Of a stretch of DNA of 64,000 nt, positions 37,068 through 48,589 are shown in pieces. Source of the DNA: Cupriavidus sp. U2 (lineage in GTDB: Bacteria; Pseudomonadota; Gammaproteobacteria; Burkholderiales; Burkholderiaceae); NCBI RefSeq assembly GCF_009663685.2, contig NZ_RCOG02000014.1:1-64000 (forward strand). Reading direction: 5' to 3'. The notes below the pieces were generated by a model. The model worked only from the letters and a program-made list of their open reading frames with translations. It had not been told where the DNA came from and did not search any database. Position 1 is the first letter of the stretch, and the number at the start of each line of letters is the position of its first letter. The position numbers and the translations under genes are program-made.

Positions 37068-38471
37068 CTAGCGCATCAGCATCTTCAGCATCGACGCGAA
37101 CCGCTTGCCATAGGGCGGCTTGAGCAGCCCGGCCCCGTTCAGGCCGGCCTGATAGAACACGGGCTTGAGCTTGGAGAACGTCTCGAAGCCGGCCGCGCCG
37201 TGATAGTCGCCCATCCCGCTGGGCCCCACGCCGCCGAAGGGCAAATCGTCCTGGGCGATATGGAACAGTGTGTCGTTGACGGTCACGCCGCCGGCCACGG
37301 TCTGGCGCATCACCCGATCCACCACGTCGCCGCCCTTGTCGAACACGTAGAGCGCCAGCGGCCGGGGGCGCGCATTGACGAAGCCGATCGCGTCGTCGAG
37401 GTTGCGGTAGGTCACCACGGGCAGCACCGGCCCGAAAATCTCTTCCTGCATCGCGCGCACGTCGTCCGGAACGTCGGTCAGCAGCACGGGCGGCAGCTGC
37501 CGGACGGCGGCGTTGGGGCCGGCATCGGTCAGCGGCACCACGCGGGCGCCGGCCGACTGCGCGGCGTCGATCAGCGATACCAGCCGGTCGAAATGGCGCG
37601 GGCTGATGATGCTCGTGTAGTCCGGGTTGCGGGCGATGTCGGGATAGAGCCGGCTCACCACGCGCCGTGCGGTGTCGACCAGCCGGTCGCGCTGATCGGC
37701 CGGCACCAGCACATAGTCCGGCGCAATGCAGGTCTGCCCCGCATTGAGCAGCTTGCCCACCAGGATGCGCTCCACGGCGCGCTCGAAATCGGCGCCGGGG
37801 CCGATGATGGCCGGCGACTTGCCGCCCAGTTCCAGCGTCACTGGCGTCAGGTTCGCGGCGGCGGCCTTCATCACGTGATGGCCGACACTGGTGGAGCCGG
37901 TGAACAGCAGGTGGTCAAACGGCATTGCGCTGAAGGCGGCGGCTACCTCGGCGTCGCCGTTGATGACCGCCACCTCGTCCGGCGCGAACGTGGCCTGTAC
38001 CAGCCGCGCGAACAGGTCGGAAAACCGTGGCGTGAATTCGGACAGCTTAACCATCGCGCGGTTGCCGGCCGCCAGCGCGCCGGTCAGCGGCCCGATGGCC
38101 AGGTACAGCGGATAGTTCCAGGGCACCACGATGCCGACCACGCCCAGCGGCTGCGGCATCAGGCGCGACTTGCCCGGCTTGAACCAGAGCCCGGTCTTTA
38201 CCCGGCGCACGCGCATCCACCGCTTGCCATGCCGCAGTGCGTCATCGATGCCCGAAATGCTCGGGAATACTTCCAGCAGCGCGGTTTCCTGGCGCGGCCG
38301 GTTGGTGAAATCGGCGCTGATCGCGGCCGCGATGGCGTCGTGGTTGTCGCGCACCAGCGCCTTGAGGCGCCGCAGCCGGTGGGCCCGGACCGGCCACGCC
38401 GGGGATTGGTCGTGGCGCGACGCGGCATGCATGGCGTTGAACACCGTGGACATGGCGGGCACTTCTCTCAT
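37068..38471 (-). CDS. Coniferyl aldehyde dehydrogenase family protein
   Basis: The 467-residue NAD(P)-dependent aldehyde dehydrogenase has GIVVPWNYPLYLAIGPL, FTGSTSVG (NAD), ELGGKSP (catalytic Glu), NAGQTCIAPDYV (catalytic Cys) and EEIFGPVLPV. This set, with the C-terminal DLPFGGVGPSGMGDYHGAAGFETFSKLKPVF, fits the CalB or fatty aldehyde class without a membrane anchor. AAGGAG precedes the start at 38471. It is divergent from a GMC oxidoreductase that may supply aldehydes, which is inference. Confidence 0.88.
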   Translation of the reverse strand: MREVPAMSTVFNAMHAASRHDQSPAWPVRAHRLRRLKALVRDNHDAIAAAISADFTNRPRQETALLEVFPSISGIDDALRHGKRWMRVRRVKTGLWFKPGKSRLMPQPLGVVGIVVPWNYPLYLAIGPLTGALAAGNRAMVKLSEFTPRFSDLFARLVQATFAPDEVAVINGDAEVAAAFSAMPFDHLLFTGSTSVGHHVMKAAAANLTPVTLELGGKSPAIIGPGADFERAVERILVGKLLNAGQTCIAPDYVLVPADQRDRLVDTARRVVSRLYPDIARNPDYTSIISPRHFDRLVSLIDAAQSAGARVVPLTDAGPNAAVRQLPPVLLTDVPDDVRAMQEEIFGPVLPVVTYRNLDDAIGFVNARPRPLALYVFDKGGDVVDRVMRQTVAGGVTVNDTLFHIAQDDLPFGGVGPSGMGDYHGAAGFETFSKLKPVFYQAGLNGAGLLKPPYGKRFASMLKMLMR

Positions 38472-38707
38472 CGGCGGTCTCCTTGGGGCGCGATCTGTTT
38501 TCCGTAGGCCATCGCGCACCATAAGGCAGAGCGTCGGTTATATCAATGGAGGACGGCTCCCAAACGCGGGGCGTGCGGCACCGCGCGCTGGCCGCCTGGA
38601 TTCCGGGGCAGCCCCGCTTCACCACGCCGGCGGCAACGCCTACACTGGATTTTCGCGGCGGGCGTCCGCGGGGAGACTGGACCGGCGCCGGACACGCGGG
38701 GAGACAG

Positions 38708-40390
38708 ATGGAAACGACCTTTGACTATCTCGTCGTGGGTGCGGGCTCGGCAGGCTGTGCGCTGGCTGGACGGCTGGCCGACAGCGGCAATGACACCATC
38801 GCGCTGCTGGAAACCGGCGCCCACGACCATCATGTGCTGGTACGCACACCTGCCGGCTGCGCGGCCATGCTGCCGCGCGCCGGCGCGCGCAACTACGGCT
38901 ACCTGACCGCGCCCCAGCCTGGTCTGGACGGGCGGTGTGGCTATCAGCCACGCGGGCGCGGCCTGGGCGGGTCGTCGTCGATCAACGCCATGATCTATAT
39001 GCGTGGCCGGCCCGCCGACTACGACGGATGGGCCGCGGCGGGCTGCGACGGCTGGTCATGGGACGATGTGCTGCCGTACTTCCGCCGCGCCGAGTGCAAT
39101 GAGCGCGTGGCCGGCCATGACGACGATCCGCTGCACGGCGGCACCGGCCCCCTGCATGTCAGCGACCTGCGCTCGCCCAATCCGTTCGGCCAGCATTTCA
39201 TCGATGCCGCGCAGCATGCGGGCATCGTGCGCAACGACGATTTCAACGGCGAGGAGCAGGAGGGCGTGGGCTGGTATCAGGTCACGCAGCACAACGGCGA
39301 ACGGTGGAACGCTGCGCGCGCCTACCTGCACGGCGGCAATGTCCGCGACCGCAACTGCAACGGCGGGCGCAGCCATCTGCATGTGATGACCGGCACGCAG
39401 GTGCTGCGTATCCTGTTCGAAAAACGGCGCGCCGTGGGCGTGCTGGCGTGGCGCGACGGCCAGGAAATCGTGCTGCGCGCGCGCCGCGAGGTGATCGTGT
39501 CGGCCGGGGCGTTCGGGTCGCCGCAGCTGCTGATGGCGTCAGGCGTGGGGCCGGCCGGCCATCTGCGCGAGCACGGTATCGACGTGGTGCATGATCTGCC
39601 CGGCGTCGGCGGCAACCTTCAGGATCATCTGGACATCATCCTGCACAAGCGCGTGCCGGCGTCCGACCTGTTCGGCATATCGCTGGGCGGGGCCAGGCGC
39701 CTGGTGGCCGAATTCCTGCGCTATCGGCGCGACCGGACCGGCATGATGACATCGAACTTTGCCGAAGCCGGCGCGTTCGTGCGCAGCCGTCCGGACCTGG
39801 CCGAGCCCGACCTGCAACTGCACTTCGTGGTCGGCATGGCCGACAACCACATGCGGCGCGTCAACCTGGGTCATGGCTATTCCTGCCATGTCTGCGTGCT
39901 GCGTCCGCGTAGCCGGGGCGAGGTCAGGCTGGCATCGGCCGACATGCGGCAGGCGCCGCGCATCGACCCCCGCTACCTGACGGATCCGCAAGACATGGCG
40001 ACGATGCTGGAAGGCCTGCGCATCGTGCGGCGCATCTTCATGCAGGCGCCGCTGGCGGTTTTCGGCGGCCGCGAACTGTATTCGGACGCCTTGCGGCTCG
40101 ATGGCAGCGACGACGAGGCGGTGCGCGCGCTGATCCGCCGGCACGCGGACACGATCTATCACCCGGTGGGCACCTGCCGCATGGGCATGGACGCCCTGGC
40201 CGTGGTGGACCCGCAATTGCGGGTGCGAGGCGTGGAGGGGCTGCGCGTGGTCGATGCGTCGATCATGCCGACGCTGGTGGGCGGCAATACCAACGCGCCG
40301 GCCATCATGATCGGCGAGCGAGCCCACGACCTCATCCGCTTCGCGCCCCATGTGACGCTGCGGTTCCGCGAGGCGGCCGTAGCGGACTGA
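38708..40390 (+). CDS. GMC family FAD-dependent oxidoreductase (choline/alcohol dehydrogenase type)
   Basis: The 560-residue flavoprotein oxidises an alcohol to an aldehyde. It has the FAD motif VVGAGSAGCALA (9-20), GRGLGGSSSINAMIYMRG, SAGAFGSPQLLMASGVGP, and the active-site HPVGTCRMG (His) with GGNTNAPAIMIGERAHD (Asn). The substrate is not evident; homologues oxidise choline or long and aromatic alcohols. GGGGAG precedes the start. The divergent neighbour is an aldehyde dehydrogenase, so the two could act in succession. Residues such as MXXXH in Met-rich sensor proteins are absent, so it acts in the cytoplasm. Confidence 0.85.
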   Translation: METTFDYLVVGAGSAGCALAGRLADSGNDTIALLETGAHDHHVLVRTPAGCAAMLPRAGARNYGYLTAPQPGLDGRCGYQPRGRGLGGSSSINAMIYMRGRPADYDGWAAAGCDGWSWDDVLPYFRRAECNERVAGHDDDPLHGGTGPLHVSDLRSPNPFGQHFIDAAQHAGIVRNDDFNGEEQEGVGWYQVTQHNGERWNAARAYLHGGNVRDRNCNGGRSHLHVMTGTQVLRILFEKRRAVGVLAWRDGQEIVLRARREVIVSAGAFGSPQLLMASGVGPAGHLREHGIDVVHDLPGVGGNLQDHLDIILHKRVPASDLFGISLGGARRLVAEFLRYRRDRTGMMTSNFAEAGAFVRSRPDLAEPDLQLHFVVGMADNHMRRVNLGHGYSCHVCVLRPRSRGEVRLASADMRQAPRIDPRYLTDPQDMATMLEGLRIVRRIFMQAPLAVFGGRELYSDALRLDGSDDEAVRALIRRHADTIYHPVGTCRMGMDALAVVDPQLRVRGVEGLRVVDASIMPTLVGGNTNAPAIMIGERAHDLIRFAPHVTLRFREAAVAD

Positions 40391-40398
40391 GAGGCATG

Positions 40399-40432
40399 TT
40401 CTCCGCTCTCCCACCAGTGGGGGAGCGGAGAA
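40399..40432. repeat. GC-rich inverted repeat between convergent genes
   Basis: TTCTCCGCTC and GAGCGGAGAA form a perfect 10-bp stem around CCACCAGTGG, itself a short hairpin. There is no T-run. The outline (CTCCGCTCTCCC/GGGGAGCGGAG) resembles a diverged single copy of the element in the two arrays. Confidence 0.65.
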
Positions 40433-40454
40433 AGGCACAACACAGATACCGGCC

Positions 40455-41996
40455 TTACCCGCGCATCTGGAACTGGCCCACCATGTCGCGCAGGCGGCCG
40501 GCTTGCTCGTCCAGCGATTGCGCGGCGGCGGCGGCTTCTTCCACCAGCGCGGCGTTCTGCTGCGTGACCTGGTCCATCTGGCCCACGGCGTGGCCCACCT
40601 GCTCGATGCCGGCGCTCTGTTCCTGCGACGCGGCCGAGATCTCGGCGATGATGTCGGACACGCGCTTCACGGCCTGGCGGATGTCGGTCATGGTCTTGCC
40701 GACTTCCTCGGCCTGGCCGGAACCCGTCCGTACCGTATCGACCGATGCCTCGATCAGTTCCTTGATTTCCTTGGCGGCGCTCGACGAACGCTGCGCCAGG
40801 CTGCGCACCTCGCCGGCCACCACGGCAAAGCCGCGGCCCTGTTCGCCGGCACGCGCCGCTTCCACGGCGGCGTTCAACGCCAGGATGTTCGTCTGGAAGG
40901 CGATGCCCTCGATCAGGTTGGTGATCTCGGCGATACGCTCGGAGCTGCTGCTGATGGCGCCCATGGTGCCCACCATCTGCTGTACCGACTGGTTGCCTTG
41001 GTCGGCCACCAGCGCGGCGCTTGACGCCAGCGACGATGCCTGGCGGGCGTTTTCGGCGTTCTGGCGCACGGTGGCGGTGAGCTGTTCCATGCTCGACGCC
41101 GTTTCCTCCAGCGACGCGGCCTGCTCTTCGGTGCGCGACGACAGGTCGACGTTGCCGGCGGCGATCTGCGCGGCAGCCACGCTCACCGAATCGGTGGAAC
41201 GGCGCACTTCGCGCAGCGTGCCCGCCACCCGCTCGATCAGCGCGTTGAACGACTGCGCCGTCAGGCCGATCTCGTCGAGGCGGTCCACCGGGGCGCGGTG
41301 GTCGAGGTCGAGCGTGTTGCTGACGTGCGCGAGAGTGCCCTGAATTTCATCGAGGCTGGTGCGGATGCGCCGGTACAGGCCGAAGGCGAGGAACGCGGTC
41401 AGTGCCACGGCGACCACGATGACGATCAGGAACACGCGCACCGACGTGTGGTACTGGGCCTTGTTGAAGGCCACTGCCTCTTCGCCGAGCCTGGTGTTGT
41501 AGTCCAGATGCTCGTCCAGGGCCTTGCGCACGGCGGTCGATGCAAGGTGCACCGGACCCGACGTGATCATTTCCCGCGTGGCATCGAAATCATTGCCGCG
41601 GGATTTCTCCAGGAACGCGCCCAGGGTCTCGCGATAGGCCTTGATGGCCGCGCGATCGGCTTCCAGCATCTTGCGGTCAGTCTCGTCCGAGATGTCTTCG
41701 CGCTCGTACTTGGCCAGCAGATCGTCGAAACGCTTGTTGGACCTGTCGAGCATGCCCTTGGCTTCGGTCTTGGCGGCGGCATCGGCGGTCATGGCATGCC
41801 GGTAAAGCGAGACGCGGATATTGGCCAGCGCGCCGCTGACATTGTTGAGATCGCGCACGCTCGCCAGCGTGTTGTCGTTGAAGTACTCGAACCGGTCTTC
41901 GGCCCTGGACAGCTGCCAGATACCGCCCAGGCCAACGAAGAGTAGCGCGAGCAATGCAAGGGACAGCGTAAGAAGCAGACGTTTGCTGATATTCAT
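40455..41996 (-). CDS. Methyl-accepting chemotaxis protein (4HB sensor, HAMP, signalling domain)
   Basis: The 513-residue chemoreceptor has two transmembrane segments (about 7-29 and 188-208) and a periplasmic four-helix-bundle sensor. A HAMP domain (about 210-262) and the conserved signalling hairpin follow, with ISSSSERIAEITNLIEGIAFQTNILALNAAVEAARAGEQGRGFAVVAGEVRSLAQRS. The ligand is unknown. The C-terminus has no CheR-binding pentapeptide. A leader hairpin (TATCCCC/GGGGATA at 42110-42130) lies upstream on the minus strand. Confidence 0.95.
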   Translation of the reverse strand: MNISKRLLLTLSLALLALLFVGLGGIWQLSRAEDRFEYFNDNTLASVRDLNNVSGALANIRVSLYRHAMTADAAAKTEAKGMLDRSNKRFDDLLAKYEREDISDETDRKMLEADRAAIKAYRETLGAFLEKSRGNDFDATREMITSGPVHLASTAVRKALDEHLDYNTRLGEEAVAFNKAQYHTSVRVFLIVIVVAVALTAFLAFGLYRRIRTSLDEIQGTLAHVSNTLDLDHRAPVDRLDEIGLTAQSFNALIERVAGTLREVRRSTDSVSVAAAQIAAGNVDLSSRTEEQAASLEETASSMEQLTATVRQNAENARQASSLASSAALVADQGNQSVQQMVGTMGAISSSSERIAEITNLIEGIAFQTNILALNAAVEAARAGEQGRGFAVVAGEVRSLAQRSSSAAKEIKELIEASVDTVRTGSGQAEEVGKTMTDIRQAVKRVSDIIAEISAASQEQSAGIEQVGHAVGQMDQVTQQNAALVEEAAAAAQSLDEQAGRLRDMVGQFQMRG

Positions 41997-42174
41997 GGGG
42001 GTGGCTTGGCGGCCACGTTACTTGGCGTGGACCGTCCGTTGTGACGACGACTTGGAAGGTTTCGCAGCCGGGCCGGGGCCCGTCGCCACAACGTTTACGG
42101 CAGGTGCCATATCCCCTGAAGGTGGGGATACTGCCGTGCAGCATGCAATGTGCGATGTCCGCACACTATAAGTG

Positions 42175-43869
42175 TCAGGCAGGCCAGGCGCGATTGGCGA
42201 TACGGGCCAAAGTGGCGATATCGGCATCCAGCGTTCCGAACACGCGGCCATGCTGACGGCCCAGGCGGCTGGCCGCGAAGTGTTCGGCCGATTCCCGATG
42301 CGCGTGGGCGATCATCAGCGCGGCCTGCGCGGTCAGCACCAGGCCCTGCGCAAACCGGCGGGCGCTGGCTTCGAGCGCGTCGGCAGGACCGTGGAGCATC
42401 GCCTGAAGTGATGCAAGCTCCGCACGCACAAGAGCGTGGCCGTTCGACAGGCGCGCCAGGTCGTGCAGGATGCGGACACCATCGTCGGGATTGCGCTGCA
42501 GCGCCCGCAGTACGTCCAGGCACATGATGTTGCCCGAACCTTCCCAGATCGAATTGACGGGCGCCTCGCGGTACAGCCGGGCCATCGGGCCTTCCTCGAC
42601 ATAACCGTTGCCGCCCCAGACCTCCATCGCCTCGCCGGTGGCTTCCAGCGCACGTTTGCAGATCCAGAACTTCGCGGCCGGCGTCATCACGCGCTTCCAG
42701 GCGGCAGCCAGCGGGTCCTGCCCGGCATGCTCGAACGCGTGGGCCAGCGCCATCATGATCTGCGTGGCCGCCTCGGATTCCAGCGCCAGATCGGCCAGCA
42801 CGTTGCGCATCAGCGGCTGGTCGGCCAGCAGACGGCCAAACGCCATACGGTGGCGCGCGTGATGCAGCGCCTGCACCAGCGCCGCACGCAGCAGCGCGGC
42901 GCTGCCGATCACGCAGTCGAGCCGGGTGTTGGTGGCCATCTCGATGATGGTGGGGATGCCGCGGCCTTCGGGGCCGATCAGGATGCCCGTGGCGCCCCGG
43001 AATTCCACCTCGCTGCTGGCATTGGACTTGTTCCCGAGCTTGTCCTTGAGCCGCTGGATCAGGATCGGATTCTTGCTGCCGTCGTCCCGGAAGCGCGGTA
43101 CGAAGAAGCACGACAGCGGACCGTCGGCCGCGCCCATGCGCGCCACCACCAGGTGGGCATCGCACATCGGCGCAGAGAAAAACCACTTGTGGCCGGTCAG
43201 CGCGTACTCGGCGCCACGGCCTTCGCCGCGTACCGGCATGGCTACGGTGGTATTGGCGCGGACGTCCGAGCCGCCCTGTTTTTCGGTCATGCCCATGCCG
43301 ATCATCACGGCGGTCTTGTCGCGCCACGGCAGGTCGCGCGGATCGTGCCCGGTCGAGAACAGCCGGGCCCGCAGATCCCGATAGAGCGCCGGTTCCTTGC
43401 CGAGTACCGGGATGCTGGCAAATGTCATCGTGGTGGGGCAGAGCGAGCCCGATTCCACCTGGGCCTGCAGGAAATAACCGGCCGTGCGTGCCACCCAGGC
43501 GCCTTCGCGCGGTTGCGCGAAAGGCAGCGCCTGCAGTTGCTGGCTGCGCAACAGGGCCAGCAGATGATGCCAGGCGGGGTGGAACTGCACCTGGTCGATC
43601 CGTTCGCCGGTGCGGCTGTGGGTATGCAGCGTGGGGGGCAGGCGGTTGGCATCGGCCGCCCATGCCTGCACCTCGGGGTCGCCAAGCCGGGCGCCATAGC
43701 CGGACAGCGCGTCGGCATGCCACGTCCCGCCCAGCCGATCCAGCGCGGCACGCAGGCCGGGGTCGGCGTCGAACAGGTTGTAGTGGGCAAGGTCGGGCAC
43801 CTGGTTGAACACGCTGTGGGTATCTGCGATGCGGGCGTGATCGACGTCGGCGGCGGGTGTGGCGGTCAT
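42175..43869 (-). CDS. aidB: AidB-like acyl-CoA dehydrogenase
   Basis: The 564-residue flavoprotein has the acyl-CoA dehydrogenase fold. Its features point to the AidB branch (alkylation response): the N-terminal extension with VFNQVPDLAHYNLFDAD, SLCPTTMTFAS, MGMTEKQGGSDVRANTT, VWGGNGYVEEGPMARLYREAPVNSIWEGSGNIM and a long C-terminal domain. AidB binds DNA and protects against alkylation; its dehydrogenase activity is weak. The start at 43869 is 11 codons after an in-frame ATG. Other acyl-CoA dehydrogenase functions cannot be ruled out. Confidence 0.85.
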   Translation of the reverse strand: MTATPAADVDHARIADTHSVFNQVPDLAHYNLFDADPGLRAALDRLGGTWHADALSGYGARLGDPEVQAWAADANRLPPTLHTHSRTGERIDQVQFHPAWHHLLALLRSQQLQALPFAQPREGAWVARTAGYFLQAQVESGSLCPTTMTFASIPVLGKEPALYRDLRARLFSTGHDPRDLPWRDKTAVMIGMGMTEKQGGSDVRANTTVAMPVRGEGRGAEYALTGHKWFFSAPMCDAHLVVARMGAADGPLSCFFVPRFRDDGSKNPILIQRLKDKLGNKSNASSEVEFRGATGILIGPEGRGIPTIIEMATNTRLDCVIGSAALLRAALVQALHHARHRMAFGRLLADQPLMRNVLADLALESEAATQIMMALAHAFEHAGQDPLAAAWKRVMTPAAKFWICKRALEATGEAMEVWGGNGYVEEGPMARLYREAPVNSIWEGSGNIMCLDVLRALQRNPDDGVRILHDLARLSNGHALVRAELASLQAMLHGPADALEASARRFAQGLVLTAQAALMIAHAHRESAEHFAASRLGRQHGRVFGTLDADIATLARIANRAWPA

Positions 43870-43991
43870 GGCATCTCCTGGGGCGGCAATGCGTCTCGGC
43901 ACTTCGGCGGGCTGCGGTCATGGTACGGCAACTCGCCCGTTCGCAATGCTGCAAGGCACCATGATTCCGATACCGTGAAGCAGACAGCTGA

Positions 43992-46148
<2,157 letters not shown>

Positions 46149-46310
46149 GCGTTGTCTTGCAGGACGGGCGGCCGCCCACGCGGCGCCGCCCGGCAGTACC
46201 GTAGCACCGAGAGTTCCGCGCGCGGCGCCCCCACGCAGCGCGGCGGTATTCACCCAACCGGAGGCCGGTCGGCGCCACTCACCTGGCCAATGCCGCCGGC
46301 ATACAAGCCC

Positions 46311-47519
46311 ATGACAGCAGTACAGTCCTTCGATGTCGCCATTCTCGGCGCCGGCCTGGCCGGGCGGATTTCCGCCTGGCTGCTGGTGCGTGCCGGTGCC
46401 CGCGTGGCGCTGGTGGAGCGTGGCGGCCCCGACGGCAGCGGCTCGGCCGCGCACGTGGCCGCGGCCATGCTGGCGCCGCTGGCCGAATCGGCCATCGCCG
46501 AACGGCGCATCGTCGACCTCGGCATTGCCAGCGTCGACCTTTGGCGCACGTGGATCCAGGAACTGCCCGAGCCCGTGTTCTTCCAGGAGGACGGCACGCT
46601 GGTGGTCTGGCATGCGCGGGACCGCAGCGAGGTGTCGCTGTTCACCAGCCGCATGCGCGCCGTCGCCCCGCCGGAACTGGTGCAGGCGCGCCTGCGCGCG
46701 CTGGACGGCAAGGGCGTGGCCGATGTGGAACCCGAACTGGCCGGCCGCTTCGCGCAGGGCCTGCTGCTGCAGGGCGAAGGCCAGCTCGACAATCGTGGCG
46801 CGCTGCGGGCCCTGCTCCACTGTGCCATCGACGAAGGGCTGCATTGCGTGTGGGAAGCCGGCGAAATCGACGCCGAATCGCTGCCATCGCTGGGCGTCAA
46901 GGCCGACGTGGTGCTCGATTGCCGTGGCCTGGGCGCCCGGGGCGCCTGGATGGACCTGGACGCGCAGGGCAATCCCGTCCCGGGCCTGCGTGGCCTGCGC
47001 GGCGAAGTGGTGCGCGTGCATGCGCCCGACGTGAAGCTGCACCGGCCGGTGCGCCTGCTGCATCCGCGCTACCCGATCTACATCGCACCGAAGCCGAACG
47101 ACCTGTACGTGATCGGCGCCACCGAAATCGAAAGCGAGGACGATTCGCCGATGAGCGTGCGCTCCGCGCTGGAGCTGCTGTCGGCCGCGCACTCGCTGCA
47201 TCCCGCCTTTGGCGAGGCGCGGGTGCTGGAACTGAACGTGCAGCGCCGCCCGACGCGCCCCGACCACCTGCCGTCCATCCGCGTGGACCAGCGCGCGCGC
47301 GTGGTGCGCATCAACGGACTGTATCGCCATGGCTGGCTGATCGCTCCGGCCGTGACGGAAGCGGCCTGCCACGTGGTACGTGCCCTGCTCAACGACGACC
47401 CGGCCGCCTATGCCGTGCCGTCCGCGCTGCGCTGGCCCGGCATGATCCAGCAGGTGCGCGAGGTGGTCTGCCCCGCGCCGAGCGTGGTCGTCAACCCCGG
47501 CGGCGGCACGCTGCATTAA
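46311..47519 (+). CDS. thiO: Glycine oxidase ThiO
   Basis: ThiO oxidises glycine to the imine used for thiazole synthesis. The 402-residue D-amino acid oxidase family flavoprotein has AILGAGLAGRISAWLL (FAD binding, about 9-24), AAMLAPLAESA, DCRGLGARG, LRGLRGEVVRVHAP, and GLYRHGWLIAPAV. An in-frame ATG at 46290 is also possible as start. It replaces ThiH in aerobes; the thiS gene follows 12 bp later. Confidence 0.93.
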   Translation: MTAVQSFDVAILGAGLAGRISAWLLVRAGARVALVERGGPDGSGSAAHVAAAMLAPLAESAIAERRIVDLGIASVDLWRTWIQELPEPVFFQEDGTLVVWHARDRSEVSLFTSRMRAVAPPELVQARLRALDGKGVADVEPELAGRFAQGLLLQGEGQLDNRGALRALLHCAIDEGLHCVWEAGEIDAESLPSLGVKADVVLDCRGLGARGAWMDLDAQGNPVPGLRGLRGEVVRVHAPDVKLHRPVRLLHPRYPIYIAPKPNDLYVIGATEIESEDDSPMSVRSALELLSAAHSLHPAFGEARVLELNVQRRPTRPDHLPSIRVDQRARVVRINGLYRHGWLIAPAVTEAACHVVRALLNDDPAAYAVPSALRWPGMIQQVREVVCPAPSVVVNPGGGTLH

Positions 47520-47531
47520 CCGATAACCATC

Positions 47532-47729
47532 ATGCAAATCCTGCTCAATGGCCAACCGCTCGACGTACCGGACGCCGCCACGCTGGCCGACGCCGTGACG
47601 GCGGCAGCCATCGCGCCGCCGTTCGCCGCCGCGGTGAACGGCCAGTTCGTGCCGCGCGCCGCGCATGCGGCCACATCGCTCAATGCGGGCGACCAGATCG
47701 ACCTCGTGCAACCGGTAACGGGCGGCTAA
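47532..47729 (+). CDS. thiS: ThiS sulfur carrier protein
   Basis: The 65-residue ubiquitin-like protein (MQILLNGQPLDVPDAATL, ending QPVTGG) has the C-terminal Gly-Gly that becomes the thiocarboxylate sulfur donor for thiazole. It lies between thiO and thiG with 11-12 bp gaps. Confidence 0.97.
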   Translation: MQILLNGQPLDVPDAATLADAVTAAAIAPPFAAAVNGQFVPRAAHAATSLNAGDQIDLVQPVTGG

Positions 47730-47740
47730 AGGGACCCTCC

Positions 47741-48589
47741 ATGACATTCGAACCTGCTGAAACCCTGCGCGACCCGTTCGTGCTCTACGGCGAATCCTTC
47801 GATTCGCGCCTGCTGCTGGGCACCGCGCGCTATCCGTCGCCGGCCACGCTGCAGGCTGCGGTGGAAGCCTCGCGCCCGGCCATGATCACCGTGGCCCTGC
47901 GCCGCCAGACCGCCGTTGGCAGCGGCGACGGCCAGACGCTGGGCGGCGACACCTTCTGGCAGATGCTGCGCTCGCTGGGCGTGCCCGTGCTGCCCAACAC
48001 CGCCGGCTGCTTCACCGCGCAGGAAGTCATCACCACGGCGATGATGGCGCGCGAGGTCTTCGAGACCGACTGGATCAAGCTCGAACTGATCGGCGACGAC
48101 TACACGCTGCAGCCCGACACGCTGAACCTGCCGGCCGTGGCCGAGACGCTGATCAAGGAAGGCTTCAAAGTGCTGCCGTACTGCACCGAGGACCTCGTGC
48201 TGTGCCGCCGCCTGCTCGACGTGGGCTGCCAGGCGCTGATGCCCTGGGCGGCCCCGATCGGCACCGGCCGTGGCGCCGTGAATCCGCACGCCATGCGCAC
48301 GCTGCGCGACCGCCTGCCCGACACGCCGCTGATCGTCGATGCCGGCCTGGGTCTGCCGTCGCACGCGGCGCAGGTGCTGGAGTGGGGCTACGACGGCGTG
48401 CTGCTGAACACCGCCGTGGCGCAGGCCGCGTACCCGGTGAACATGGCGCGCGCGTTTGCGCTGGCCGTGGAAGCGGGCCGCACCGCCTACCTGGCCGGCC
48501 CGATGCCGGAGCGCGAGGTGGCGCAGGCCAGCACGCCGGTGGTCGGCATGCCGTTCTGGCACGCCGAAGGCGCGGAGGATCGCGCATGA
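47741..48589 (+). CDS. thiG: Thiazole synthase ThiG
   Basis: ThiG joins DXP, the glycine imine and ThiS sulfur to form the thiazole. The 282-residue TIM-barrel protein has FDSRLLLGTARYPS, MITVALRRQ, PNTAGCFTAQEV, WIKLELIGDD (the lysine that binds DXP), ALMPWAAPIGTGRG and IVDAGLGLPSHAA. Its stop overlaps the next start (ATGA). Confidence 0.97.
   Translation: MTFEPAETLRDPFVLYGESFDSRLLLGTARYPSPATLQAAVEASRPAMITVALRRQTAVGSGDGQTLGGDTFWQMLRSLGVPVLPNTAGCFTAQEVITTAMMAREVFETDWIKLELIGDDYTLQPDTLNLPAVAETLIKEGFKVLPYCTEDLVLCRRLLDVGCQALMPWAAPIGTGRGAVNPHAMRTLRDRLPDTPLIVDAGLGLPSHAAQVLEWGYDGVLLNTAVAQAAYPVNMARAFALAVEAGRTAYLAGPMPEREVAQASTPVVGMPFWHAEGAEDRA

Noticed and set aside
40399..40432. Rho-independent terminator
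   Set aside because: The stem is strong but no T-run follows on either strand; it looks like a diverged repeat element.
42110..42130. Terminator after the AidB-like gene
   Set aside because: TATCCCC/GGGGATA hairpin without T-run; could as well be an operator before the chemoreceptor gene, and no call was made.
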